From Diphasiastrum complanatum (lineage: Eukaryota > Streptophyta > Lycopodiopsida > Lycopodiales > Lycopodiaceae): a DNA stretch of 64,000 bases. Both the position numbers and the translations under genes were made by a program. Under the pieces are notes generated by a model, which did not search any database, was not told where the DNA came from, and saw nothing but the letters and a program-made list of their open reading frames with translations. Each line of letters opens with the position of its first letter. The first letter of the stretch is position 1. Location: NCBI GenBank assembly GCA_029204225.1, contig CM055104.1, positions 26,314,394-26,378,393 on the forward strand, given 5' to 3'. Below, one piece after another: positions 27,020 to 37,989 of this stretch.

Positions 27020-27175
27020 TCTGTACACTGATTCATGGATACAATATTTGATTACTGATAGACACTAATATTACCTCCCATTTCTGATCACTCATGATTG
27101 ATAGACACAAAATTTGATCACTGATAGACACAAATATTACTTTCCATTTCTCTGCACTGATAGACACAATATCCT
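27020..27175. repeat. Imperfect repeats just upstream of the OVATE gene
   Basis: CTGATAGACACAA(T/A)AT, TTTGATTACTG/TTTGATCACTG and CCATTTCT words recur three to four times with spacings of 30-60 bp, ending about 20 bp before the start codon. The purine-rich AGAGAGAGGGAGAGGGAG follows directly. Because of their position they may lie in the promoter or 5' leader. This role is inference. Confidence 0.6.
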
Positions 27176-27196
27176 TGAAGAGAGAGGGAGAGGGAG

Positions 27197-29098
27197 ATGG
27201 GTAAATTGCGTTCCAAACTGGGAGAGTTCGGGTGCTTTCCGAAGGTGGAAGATGTAAGTAACAATGGCATCGTTCACTATAGGCAGCTCGATTCCAAGGC
27301 TGGGAAGAATCCCATCAGTAAACGACAGTCATGCATGGATTGCAACCCAAAGGTGGCAGCTATTAAAAAGCCTGATCGCTTGCAAACCCACAAAGTGAGA
27401 AGCAAGTTACCTCAGTATCATGATCAGATTTCTAAGAAAGCTTCCCACTCAAAGGCTGCTCGGAGCTGCCTAGTACTGCAATCTGATAGTTCTAAGAGAA
27501 GCGAATTACCTGAGCATCATGATCAGATTTCTTTCCAAGCTTCCCACTCAAAGGCTCCAGCTCGGAGCTGCCTAGTAGTGCAGTCTGATAGTTCTAAGAG
27601 CAAGAGGAGTGAGGGTTTCCATTCTCCAGTTGCTCTTCTGGAAGACAATATCTCAGGAGATGTTGGAGCAAAATTCGATCAAGGGATGGAACCAGATCAT
27701 AGCTACAGTTCAGAGTATTTCAGCCCGCGCGAAACGCCTTTGAACGTGCAAAGCAGAGGAAGTTCTAGGAAACCTTCAGTTACATTCAGATTGGAGTCTC
27801 CCGAAAGAGATAATTCTTCCAATCAAGATGATGGTCTGGGGAAGAAGACAGCAGCAGTGGACGAAGAGTGTGATCATTCTGCCAGAAGAGACAAGGACGG
27901 CAACAAGGAGAGGAGCTGGAACGTTCTAGCCACTGTAAACAACGAGGTGGTGAGGAAGAAAGTGATCATGAGAAGAAAGACAGAAGAGAGGAAGAAACTG
28001 CTACCACCTGACAATATCGCTGATGCTCCATGTACGCCTTCGTTGCAGCTACTAAAACGTCCAGTGGTAGTGCCACAGAAACAGTCTCATGCAAGAATTA
28101 CAAACACTGATCTCACCTCCTCCGAAGGGAGACTGCTCCGCGAGGGAGGAGAGTCTAGGGCGTGCAGCTTCCGTCTAGGTACCTCTTCCGTCGAATATGC
28201 TAGTATTGAGGCCGAGCATTGCTTGTGGGATAAAGATCTCGCATCTTTTGCAAGCGAGAATAGTGCTCTTTTCCACTCTTCACAGGAGCAAGTCTCCCCA
28301 GGGAGAGCCGAACATGTTCGATCCAACAGTTTGCACAAAAGCAAAGACGGCGACTGCATCGCTGCTACCTTTTCTGGATCCATTGGGCAGACGATGGGAT
28401 CGCCGTCTCTGATAGAATCGTACCCTACACGATTGTCTGGCTTTGATGAAGCGGCTGCTATTCTTCTAAAGAAGCTGATCAGCAGCAGAAAAGGCAAGAA
28501 AGCTCGCGGAGTGGCGGTGAAAATAGGGAGAAAGAAGACGGTTGCAGTGAAAATAAATTTCAAAGGATTATCGCGAAAGCCAGCGTCGCACGACCAAAAA
28601 GAAAACTCCATCTGCAGCTCCGAAAACCTTGAGTCGTTATCCAGGAGACAGATCGGCTCCATCCCCACCAAACGCGAGCTCCAACATTCTGACAAATACC
28701 AATGCCTTAAGCACTCTGACTCTGCATACTCGCCTAAATTACTGTCTTCTGAGCAATCGCTAACTGCATCTCCCAAACGCCTAGGATCGCGAAGAGCAGA
28801 ATTTTGCAGCACTAGCTACAGAAAAGGTGAGATACGCCCACCACCATCACCTTATCTGACATCAAAGCTGAGCAGAATTCGAGAGAGTGTGGCGGTGATA
28901 AAGCGCTCACACGATCCCTTTCAAGACTTTCGAGACTCAATGTTGGAGATGATCCACAAGAAGAATTTGCGGGAAGCGGCAGATTTAGAGGAGCTCCTGC
29001 GGTATTACGTTTCCCTTAATCCTCCAGCTTTTCGAGATCTCATCATCACTGTCTTTGAAGACATCTGTGATGAGCTTTTCAATAGCAATATGCCTTGA
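27197..29098 (+). CDS. OFP: OVATE family protein (intronless, 633 aa)
   Basis: This is a single open frame with the ATG at 27197 after a GA-rich leader. The C-terminal OVATE domain is clear at residues 573-628: D-P-F-Q-D-F-R-D-S-M-L-E-M-I, then L-E-E-L-L-R-Y-Y-V-S-L-N, then F-E-D-I-C-D-E-L-F. OVATE proteins are plant-specific regulators that bind KNOX/BELL homeodomain and TRM proteins and act as repressors of growth and organ shape; most are intronless. At 633 aa this one is longer than most family members (usually about 150-400). The N-terminal 570 residues are low-complexity, Ser/Lys/Arg-rich and likely disordered. Residues 71-100 and 104-134 are an internal duplication (HDQIS...SHSKA...RSCLV). 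A basic stretch (about 425-455) contains two V-A-V-K-I copies. I do not see the usual N-terminal DNA-binding-like OFP motif. No lesions seen. Confidence 0.93.
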   Translation: MGKLRSKLGEFGCFPKVEDVSNNGIVHYRQLDSKAGKNPISKRQSCMDCNPKVAAIKKPDRLQTHKVRSKLPQYHDQISKKASHSKAARSCLVLQSDSSKRSELPEHHDQISFQASHSKAPARSCLVVQSDSSKSKRSEGFHSPVALLEDNISGDVGAKFDQGMEPDHSYSSEYFSPRETPLNVQSRGSSRKPSVTFRLESPERDNSSNQDDGLGKKTAAVDEECDHSARRDKDGNKERSWNVLATVNNEVVRKKVIMRRKTEERKKLLPPDNIADAPCTPSLQLLKRPVVVPQKQSHARITNTDLTSSEGRLLREGGESRACSFRLGTSSVEYASIEAEHCLWDKDLASFASENSALFHSSQEQVSPGRAEHVRSNSLHKSKDGDCIAATFSGSIGQTMGSPSLIESYPTRLSGFDEAAAILLKKLISSRKGKKARGVAVKIGRKKTVAVKINFKGLSRKPASHDQKENSICSSENLESLSRRQIGSIPTKRELQHSDKYQCLKHSDSAYSPKLLSSEQSLTASPKRLGSRRAEFCSTSYRKGEIRPPPSPYLTSKLSRIRESVAVIKRSHDPFQDFRDSMLEMIHKKNLREAADLEELLRYYVSLNPPAFRDLIITVFEDICDELFNSNMP

Positions 29099-30743
29099 TT
29101 CCACATCCATTCATACTGACTGATCTGCCACCTCTTCTGCTTCTTCATCAAACAAGTTTTGCAGTTCAATCTCATCTCATTGCTAGCTTTGATTGCCAGC
29201 TCGACACTTCAGACGACCACAGCTTCTGGATTCCTACTGTTTTGGAAATTCTCACCCAGATTGCTCCCAGTACAAGCCTACATCCATGCAGGAAATTCTC
29301 ACACAGATTGCGGCCTGCCTGCATCCATCAGCTAGATTCCTTTCACTTATAATTTCATCGCGCTGCTATTTTGGAATAGCTTGAAACACACGGCATGACT
29401 ATTCCAAGCTGTTCTGATTATCATGCTACTGTGTCATAATGAGTCATTTTGGACCTCCGTTGCCTGATGATCCCCACTCCCAGCTTTGAGCTAAGATGCC
29501 ATAAAGCAGACTTACACCCTGAGTCACTTTCCAAATCTGTGCTCCTCATGTGACATCTTTTCTGTTATGCAGCAATCATTCCCTAGTTAATTTCTCAACT
29601 CATGTGGATCATTCAATGAAGCTCGTACAAAGACGGTCACCCCAAGCACCGTCATTCTAGCTGCGAGCACCGATCAAGTAGTAGCCACAAATAAAGCTTC
29701 CATTACTGTTGGAGCTTTTACTACAAAATATTGCAGATCTGCTGCAGATCATTTTGCACTATAAGCTAGAAATCTGAAGTTTATTCTTAAGTTTCCTATG
29801 CAGCTTGTGTTACAAATTTCGACCTTTACATTACGGTCATGTAAATTTAAGTACAATATGTACATGATTCTGCTCTATAATACAAAAGGGACAAAAACAA
29901 ATGAAGGGCAGTGAGCGTATATACTGATCAGTTTAAGCTACATCGAAAGATCAAGCATCATCCAAGAGAATGAAGGAACAGTAAACCTTATGCACTTTCA
30001 AGAAATTAGTGCTGTGTAATAGATGTAAATCGTACTTATTACTTTAGATGATGCTTTGTATGAGGAATAGGGTGATTTGAAACATAAGAAAATCGAAAAG
30101 GATTTGATGGGCATGCAGCTTTTGTGAGTTTCAGATTTCTTTGCCCCTCCACGTGCAACGAATGTTTGCTGCTGTTGAATGCTTAATACAGGCAAAGCGT
30201 AGACAATAAATGAGACCTTAGCAGGTCCGTCAAAGCAATGTCTCAAGAACACAATCTCATCAGTATTAGAATTTGTAGGATGAAACTAGAAATATTGATC
30301 AAAGTTATCCAATCATTTCTCTGCACAAACATAATCAAGCTCAATGATCACTACACATAGAGAATACAAGCACATTATGAACATAGAAACTGATAATTCC
30401 ATTATTTTGACATTGGATTGTAGCATGAGTAGTAGAAAGTAGGTTTGATTCTCATGATAATTGAAATTTGAATTCCATTGAACTTGATAAAGAAAAATGC
30501 CACTTGTGACTTGAGGGCCAACAAGGATGTGGCCATTTAAGTGCCTCTTATGGTGGTTTCAAATAGTAGAGTCCAGGGCCATTTCAAAATTTGCAGTTAC
30601 CCGAGTTTTAAAGCCTAGGTCCTTCCAAGTTATTCCATTATTATCTAAATTGAAATTAGATAAGGTATTCAAATTCACTATATATAAGACCCAATTCCTT
30701 GAAGTTTGCATTGGAGACCAAGTCTCTCATTTTCAAGTTTCAA

Positions 30744-30746
<3 letters not shown>
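29099..30746. other. OVATE gene 3' flank and intergenic DNA
   Basis: The 3' untranslated region starts here. A partial duplication around GGAAATTCTCACCCAGATTG (29247) and GGAAATTCTCACACAGATTG (about 29290) lies just after the gene. No further gene recognised. Confidence 0.55.

Positions 30747-30806
<60 letters not shown>
30747..30806. repeat. (TC)n microsatellite
   Basis: About 60 bp of uninterrupted TC repeat. Confidence 0.97.
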
Positions 30807-30811
<5 letters not shown>

Positions 30812-31042
30812 GGGCCACATGAAGGAGGCTGCCACTAGTGGTTGCCTCCAGTGGTAGCCTCTAGAAATGTGGGGGCAAGCCACATGTCGGAGGTAGAGTG
30901 CTACCTCCGACCTATGTGTCATCATCTCATTGGACATGTTTCTGCCAGTTGGCAAAGGCTGCCTTGCATCCATAGGTTGACCTTTTTTCACCTCCGGAGG
31001 GAGAGCCAACCTCCGGAGGTAAGAGAATATTCTAATTTCCCT

Positions 31043-31091
31043 CCTACCTCCTCCTCCTCCTCCTCCTCCTCTCTCTCTCTCTCTCTCTCTC
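31043..31091. repeat. (CTC)n-(CT)n microsatellite
   Basis: About eight CTC trinucleotides run into about ten CT dinucleotides. Confidence 0.95.
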
Positions 31092-31149
31092 ATATTTCTT
31101 ATCCTCCACTCATAGTATTATCCTCTCATTCTTTCTCACACAACAACAA

Positions 31150-31630
31150 AAAGTGGTTGTTTCCGACATATATTCCGACATAAAATTGCAAAAAATAATT
31201 TTGTCAAATTTCGGGATGTCGGAGGATCTGTCGCAGCCAATCTGTCGAAATCCGACATGTTTTCCTTTCCGGCCGCTGGATCGTAATTCAAATTGAGTGT
31301 CGGAATCCGTCACATTAAAGTAATGTTGGAAACCGACATAAATTCTGTCGCCACACGGCAGTCGTTTGGGGACGCCGCGCGCAAGATGAAAGTACGTGCG
31401 GAAGATGACAGTACACGTGGATGTCCAAAACCGACAGTTATTCCCAGTGTCGGAATTTGATACCTCTGCAGATTATATTTGATGCACATAGGACATTTTA
31501 AAACATGTCAAAAATTTCCGACATTTTTTTACGGTTAAACAAGATGTCGAAATTCGATGATCTTCACCAGTGTCGAAATCCGACACCCTCTGCAGATTTT
31601 CGATGCACAGAGGACATTTTAAAATATGTC
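31150..31630 (+). repeat. GTCGGAATCCGAC-type palindrome cluster
   Basis: Variants of the palindrome TGTCG(A/G)AATCCGACA, or its half-sites TGTCGG and CCGACA, occur roughly every 40 bp. Examples are CTGTCGAAATCCGACATG near 31240 and GTGTCGAAATCCGACACC near 31573. A longer unit containing CCTCTGCAGATT followed by GGACATTTTAAAA is repeated at about 31463-31507 and 31590-31632. The cluster directly precedes the copia integrase relic. Weaker copies occur beyond that element's polypurine tract (34.2-34.4 kb), so the cluster is probably remnant LTR sequence. Confidence 0.65.
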
Positions 31631-34082
31631 TTCATTACCTTTATTGATGCATTCTCCAGAAGAATAGTTGTTTACTTCATTAAGCAAAAACCAAAAGCTT
31701 TCATCAAGTTCAGACAATTCAAAGAGCATGCAAAAAATCAAAGTGGCAAAAGAATCAAAGCACTGAGGTCAGATAACAGGGGAGAATACATCTCCACTAA
31801 ATTCAAGGAGTATTGCCTTAACAACAACATTGAGCAACAATACATTACCTCCTATTCGCCTCAAACAAATGGTCTTGCTGAAAGAAAGAACATAACATTA
31901 GTTGAATCGGCAAAGTGCATGTTATCACATGCAAAACTTTCAAAGTCCTTCTGGGTTGAAGCTGTTTCAACAACAACCTATATTTAGAACAGATGTTCTA
32001 TTAAAGGTCTCTCAAACAAAACACCATTCGAAGTTTGGACAGGTACCCTTCTCTATCAAACTTACGAGTTTTTGGATGTACTGCTTATGCGTAGATTCCT
32101 CATAATCTCAAGAAGAAGCTCGACTTCCTGAGTATCAAATGTATTTTCATCAGCTACACTACTTCAGATCAAGCCTACAGGTTCAATCCCATCGAGTCGA
32201 AGATATTCACTAGCCGGGATGTCATCTTCATCGAAGATCAGTTTATTGACCTCAAGGGAAAAGGCAAAGCCCATGTAGCCAGCCGACTTGTTTGACTCGT
32301 CCCGACATATCGAACTTTCCAGTTCTTCAATCGACTATTCCTATTGAAGGTCCAAGCTCATCTACTCTTGACGAACAACATGTCAATGACAAATCCGAAG
32401 ATGATGATGTTGCAATTCATCAACTACAATATGATTCTTCTATTTCCCAGAAGGGCATCAAGAGCTAGCAGACCACGTATCAACGAGTCTGCAGCCTACC
32501 TTGTTCACGAGCCGATGACTGTCGAAGAGGCGCTCAGATTTCGATCTCTAGAAAGTAGCTATGGATAAAGAGTATTCATCTCTTATCAAGAACTAGACAT
32601 GGACAATTGTCGAATTACCTGCTAGCAAAATGCAGTTGATTGCAAATGGATTTTTAAAGTCAAGTACAAAGCAGACGGAAGCATCGACAGAAGAAAAGCC
32701 CGACTTGTCGCCGAAGGATTTTCTCAGAAATACTATGTCGATTACACTGAGACTTTCAGTCCAGTAGTCAAGCATTCTTTTATTCGACTTTTATTATCGT
32801 TTGCTGCTGCAGCAAATTTGGAAATACATCAAATGGATGTATAGACAACATATCTCAATGGAGTTATTGAAGAAGAAATTTACATGGTGCAACCTGAAGG
32901 TTATATTATCGAGGGTAAACACAATCATGAGTGTAAACTCCGTAAGGCACGTAATGGCTTGAAGCAATCTGCTCAAGCATGGTTTCAAAGGATCAAGACT
33001 TTCCTTATTGATCATGGCTACATCCAAGCTCTTCAGATTCGAATGTTTACTTCAAGACAATGCGACAGTCTTTTATCATTATCACTTTGTATGTGGACAA
33101 CACATTGCTCTTCGGCAACAATATTGATCTGATAAAAGAAGACAAGCCAATGTTATCTTCTGAATTTGACATGACCGATCTGGGCGAAGCTCATTTTTGC
33201 CTTAATATTCAAATTCACAGAGATAGAAATTGAAAGTTGATTTACATTACTCAACAGAGGTACAGGCTACAATGTGTTAGTCAAATATAATCTGGTTAAT
33301 TGCAAGTTAGCTTTCTCACCAATGGAACCAGGTCTCAAATTGTCAAAGGACCAGTGTCCTCAAAAAATTCAAGAGAAGGAGCAGATGTGTGAGTATCCTT
33401 ATCATTTAATAATAGGATCTCTTATGTACGCAAAGGCCTGTACCAGGCCAGACATAGCTTTTGCAGTCAACTCTTTAAGTCAGTATATGACCAACCCTGG
33501 TGTAACACATTGGAAGGCTCTTATCAGAGTCATGAGATATCTTCAAGCTACTATGGACTTTTGCATTTGTTATGGAACAGTTGACAATGACAAACTCAAT
33601 TTACTCATTGGTTTTACAGATGCAAGTTGGGGAGGAGATGTAGACACTCGTAAATCCACTTCTGGATTCATTCTTCCTCAACAATGGTCCTATTTCCTGG
33701 AACAGTCGCAAGCAATCTTCGATAGCTCTGCCTTCTACAGAATCAAAGCAACCTCACAGGCTACAAAGGAAGCAGTTTGATTGAGAAACTTACTTTCAGA
33801 TATCAGTCTGAATCAATATGCTCTGACATTATTATTTTGTAATAATTAAAGTGCCATTGCCTTGTTAGCCAACCCTAGATTTCATTTTAGGAGTAAGTAC
33901 ATTGAACTAAAGTATCATTGTGTCAGAAGCAAAGTTCTTGACAAAGAGGTCAGATTGCAGTTCGAATGCAAGATATGACAGTAGATATTTTCACTAAAGC
34001 ATTAAGTTTGGATGCACACAGAAAGTTCTGTGCGGAACTAAGTTTAAAGGTCAAGGCATTCATGGATTTAGATTAAGGGGGA
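31630..34082 (+). pseudogene. Ty1/copia integrase-RT-RNase H relic
   Basis: The copia order integrase-RT-RNase H is preserved. The integrase core (31630-32000) shows T-F-I-D-A-F-S-R-R, L-R-S-D-N-R-G-E-Y and S-P-Q-T-N-G-L-A-E-R-K-N. The linker (32090-32560) is frameshifted. RT (32640-33200) has C-K-W-I-F-K-V-K-Y, H-Q-M-D-V, and an active-site box reading Y-V-D-N-T-L-L-F at about 33088 instead of Y-V-D-D. The RT/RNase H part (33274-34075) contains M-Y-A-K-A-C-T-R-P-D-I-A-F and F-T-D-A-S-W-G-G-D. The region ends in AAGGGGGA followed by TGTTGGG, the polypurine tract and LTR start. At least six stops or frame changes are visible. Gag and protease are missing. Confidence 0.92.
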
Positions 34083-34500
34083 TGTTGGGTTATTCTCCTT
34101 CCTACTAATCGACTAATCGGTTTTTAATCTTCATCACCTGTTTATCCAGTTCTAAGGATTCTCTCGTGTTTTACACAGTTTGCAGAATTACAAGTCCTTT
34201 TACACAGTCTGTAGAAATACACCGAGTTTGACAACAGTGTCAGAAATTTTCTCTCACTACAAAACCCGACACTATCGTCTTTTTGCTATAGTCAATTTCC
34301 TCTTAAAGCGACATTGTCGAAAATTGCAAGTAAAAATACAGTGTCATGTTTTTCGCATTTTTTGCCTGTCAGGAATTGCGAGTAAAAATGCAATGTTGCT
34401 TTTTTTGAATTTTTATGAAGAACAAATCCAAAGCATTTCAAATTCTTCAAGCTTTGAAAAGAATATACAGTACCAAAAGTACCAAAAATATATCTTACAC
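34083..34500 (+). mobile_element. Probable 3' LTR of the copia relic
   Basis: It starts TGTTGGG directly after the purine tract AAGGGGGA (about 34075-34082). It contains decayed GTCG/CGAC half-palindromes (for example CGACATTGTCG near 34301) like those in front of the element. The end is not definable by eye. Confidence 0.5.
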
Positions 34501-35440
34501 AAGTTTTCATAAGTACCAAATAGAAAATGAATAGTTGTTTATAAGCTTCTATAAGTATCAAAAATCCCAAAATTCCAAAAGAGCAAAATATTAGTTGAGT
34601 AAAAACTACAAAACAATTCCAAACAGCAAGAGGTAGAGTGTGTATCTACAGAACCAAAGAACTGGTGTATCAAAGATCAGTAAAGAATAGCAGTACCAAG
34701 ACAACGAAAATCCAAAAAAAACCAAGGACCTGAGAGTCGTCAAGAAGATGTACTAGATGCCTGACAACACTCTTTCTTCCGATCCTCTGTCGGCATATGC
34801 CTTTTTTGTTGGGGGACACTCAAGTTTCTGAGCTCCAAAAGGCATACACCAGTTCCTTGACCTAAGCCGTGATTATGCTACCTCTAGACAATTGTCTCTG
34901 ACAGGCACTCAAGGATCCTCCTCGTCATCCTTAATGTTAAGGTGAGAATTGGCTGCAACAATATATCTATGATGAACACCCAAAGCACTTGCAATTCTCG
35001 AATGAGGGAGATTCGTTGTGCCATCAACTTTATTTATTACCATCACAAGAGATCTTAGAGTTCATTCGCTGAGCACAACGTGATCAGAAAGAGCATGATC
35101 AACAAGAAAGAGGTTTATAAAACCAATACTAAGAGATCTTGCGATCGTGCGATTAAATTCTTGTTTCTTTACGAATTATCAAAATTGAACCTCACCATCC
35201 AAGGGGGTGATGCACACAAATGATATTCATATTTGCCCTACAATAGTTAATCTACTCTAGATATGTTGATTATGACACATTCGACACTCAAATTAAGACA
35301 GATCACTAGAAACTAAGTATCAAAGACAAAATTAAATGTTTTGCATCAAGCACTTTGGGTGCACAGAACAAAGATGATACTGATTCAGGATTATCGCATG
35401 GTCTAAGGTTCACACTAGATCAGTTAGAGTCTCATCGCAT
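34501..35440. other. Intergenic DNA, no gene recognised
   Basis: Non-coding DNA between the copia LTR and the LINE fragment. No open frame with family features was found. The last 100 bases may be upstream LINE sequence out of frame. Confidence 0.5.
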
Positions 35441-35615
35441 TAGCTTATGATTGAGACTGGATGTTTTCAAAGTATCCCACAGGAGGAGTGGATGTGCCCG
35501 TCATGCTCATTATCTGAGATCGAGTCAGAGGAGCACTTCTTATTCAGATGTCCAACATACTATGAGATTAGAGGGGGATATTACTGTCTTTTTTGAGATG
35601 CACCCGTCACTCTAC
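35440..35615 (+). pseudogene. LINE-type zinc-binding fragment
   Basis: The reading frame from about 35454 has C-P-S-C, then E-E-H-F-L-F-R-C-P-T-Y-Y-E-I-R. This is the C-x2-C...H-x4-C pattern found at the end of plant LINE reverse transcriptases (the zf-RVT type). Just upstream, in another frame, is S-H-R-I-S-L, which often precedes this motif. It is short, ends at a TGA near 35596 and has no RT attached, so it is a fragment. Confidence 0.6.
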
Positions 35616-35699
35616 GGTCGATCATAGCATTTGAGGATCCATGTTGTGTGGCACTCATGATCAGAGAAATGTTACTTCTATGACAGGATTTATGTCAGT

Positions 35700-35935
35700 T
35701 GTGAGAAATTGTCAACTAGTTTAGTTAAGATTGGTCATAGTCTAAAAGCATTTGAATAAACACTTTTGGAAAGTGTGGAAAATGTGAAAGTCGAGTTTGA
35801 GTAGATTCAAATTTGAATATTGGGTACATTGAATCTAGTCTCAAAAATAGTAGGGTTTTTCATATTGGAGGGAAACCAAGTGACAATTTAGGTTTTGGAC
35901 CTGTTATAAAAGAATGTAACTCGTGGGAAGAGGGA

Positions 35936-36015
<80 letters not shown>

Positions 36016-36322
36016 CATTCATGCTTATACATGGTTCTCTTGGGTTCTTCTATCCATTGGTGCACTATACTTGTGATATCTTGCAATTCTATGTGTAGAA
36101 TGATCATTAATTGCTATTTTAAGATCCACACGTATGAAATATAGTAGCTTACTATAATTGTATGGACAACAACATTATTTTATGTTTTGATTCATGCTTG
36201 ATCAAGATCTATTAGAGAGTAGATGCTGATTTTTCTACATTGACAAGATTGGTGATATGATGTCTTTCAAACCCAAGACCATTTTATGAATTTAGATCTT
36301 TATTGATCTGAAATCTTTCACA
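35700..36322 (+). mobile_element. 5' LTR of a copia element with an internal (CT)n tract
   Basis: It begins TGTGAGAAATTGTCAAC and ends CTGAAATCTTTCACA, and is followed at once by TGGTATCAGAGC (36323-36334), the standard primer-binding site for initiator tRNA-Met. A 72-bp CT tract lies inside it at 35939-36010. A second, inverted copy with roughly 90% similarity by eye is at 37608-38300. Confidence 0.85.
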
Positions 36323-36334
36323 TGGTATCAGAGC
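36323..36334 (+). other. Primer-binding site (tRNA-iMet)
   Basis: TGGTATCAGAGC, complementary to the 3' end of initiator methionine tRNA, is placed directly after the LTR. Confidence 0.9.
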
Positions 36335-36899
36335 TTGTGTTTCAGGTTATGAAGGATGCAATCATATCTATCAATGATGTGGAAAAGATATCAATGCTAA
36401 AGCATGTTAGATTGGATTCTACACCAAAATCGAGTTTCTTGCATATGTGAATCTTTTGTAGATCAAAACCCAATATAGAGTTATAATCTTGATCAATTCC
36501 GATTTCACACATTTTATGTTTGGCCGATTTTTGGATCATTGAAAAAGCCTAAGTGGTGGCTATTAGATTGCATATCAAGTTTTTGGCATTTGCATGTAGA
36601 TTTTGAAATAATTAATTTTTTTGTGATTTTGTTAAAACTCTAATTTTGATTGGATCTCTAGATAGTGAGGTTACTGAATTTCATTTGAGTATGTTTCAAT
36701 CTTAGGAAGTGGCAAGAGTCATCATAGGTTTTTGATCAAGATTTCACTGTTCTATGAATTGATTTGCTTGGTATAAGTGCTAGAAGAGAATTGAGTAGTT
36801 TCATATCTTTGTGATTTCCTTTTGAAAACATTTGTTGTTGTTCAAAGAAGTGCTTTGTGCATTGAAACAGATTGAAAGAGAGGATCGAGTCATTTCTAC

Positions 36900-37229
36900 A
36901 TGGCTACATCAAGTGGAGTCATGTTGGAAGCCAATAATAGGCTTACCTCAAATAACTATTCATTGTGGAAAGTGAGGATGGAATCACTTCTTAAGATGAA
37001 TGATGTTTTGGATATTGTTGTAGGTTTGGAGGAGAGGCCAACAACACAACAAGATCAATTGAGGTATGACAAGAGGGCCAGAAGGGCTCCACACATGATA
37101 AAGCTGAATGTTACCAATGAGCTTCTCAAGGAAGTTAGTAAAAGTACTTCATCAAAGGATGCTTGGGATTCATTGAAGAAGCTTTATGAATCCAAGTCTA
37201 CTTCTAGAGTGTTGACTCTAAGAAGGTAA
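36900..37229 (+). pseudogene. Copia gag fragment
   Basis: A 109-codon frame opens with ATG at 36900. It contains L-T-S-N-N-Y-S-L-W-K-V-R-M-E-S-L-L, then D-A-W-D-S-L-K-K-L-Y-E. This is the N-terminal half of a copia gag (UBN2-like) polyprotein. The frame breaks at 37229 and no zinc knuckle, protease or pol follows. It lies 566 bp after the primer-binding site of the LTR at 35700. Sequence from 37230 to 37607 is not recognisable. Confidence 0.85.
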
Positions 37230-37607
37230 ATCTTTTCTTGTTTGCAAAAGACTTTTAACCATCAACTATAGAGGTTCAAGTTGAAATACCTCTTCATCCT
37301 AGTTTATGTATGGGAAATTGTGATCAATCAATCAATTCCTGCTGCCACTGAAAGAAAGATGTAATGGATAACTGGAGGTAATGTATGCTGACGATGTTGT
37401 CTAGAAAGTCGTTTGTGAAGTGTGTCTCCTCATACCAGTGATCCTACTAGCAACATGAATTTGGGTGATATGTTGTCTCACGTCTCTGTGTCGGAAGTCA
37501 TCATCAATCTCACTGTCCCTTGAGTTTAGATCATGTCGTGATCTCCTGCGAGAAAAGAATGATGTGATCTGGAGCTATGTGTCAGGTGACTAGACTGAGC
37601 TGGCTGA

Positions 37608-37906
37608 TGTGAAAGATTTCAGATCAATAAAGATCTAAATTCATAAAATAATCTTGGGTTAGAAAGACCATATCACCAATCTTGTCAGTGTAGAAAAATC
37701 AACATCTACTCTAAGAATGAGATACAAACTCTAATAGATCTTGATCAAACATGAACGTAAAATTACAGTAAGCTACTATATTTCACACGTGTGGATATGA
37801 AAATAGCAATTAATGATCATTATACACATAGAATTGCAAGATATCACAAGTATAGTGCACCAATGGATAGTAGAACCCAAGAGAACCATGTATAAACATG
37901 AATGAG

Positions 37907-37989
<83 letters not shown>

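Noticed and set aside
28087-28812. 241-codon minus-strand frame inside the OVATE gene
   Set aside because: Antisense to a well-supported coding sequence, with no recognisable domain.
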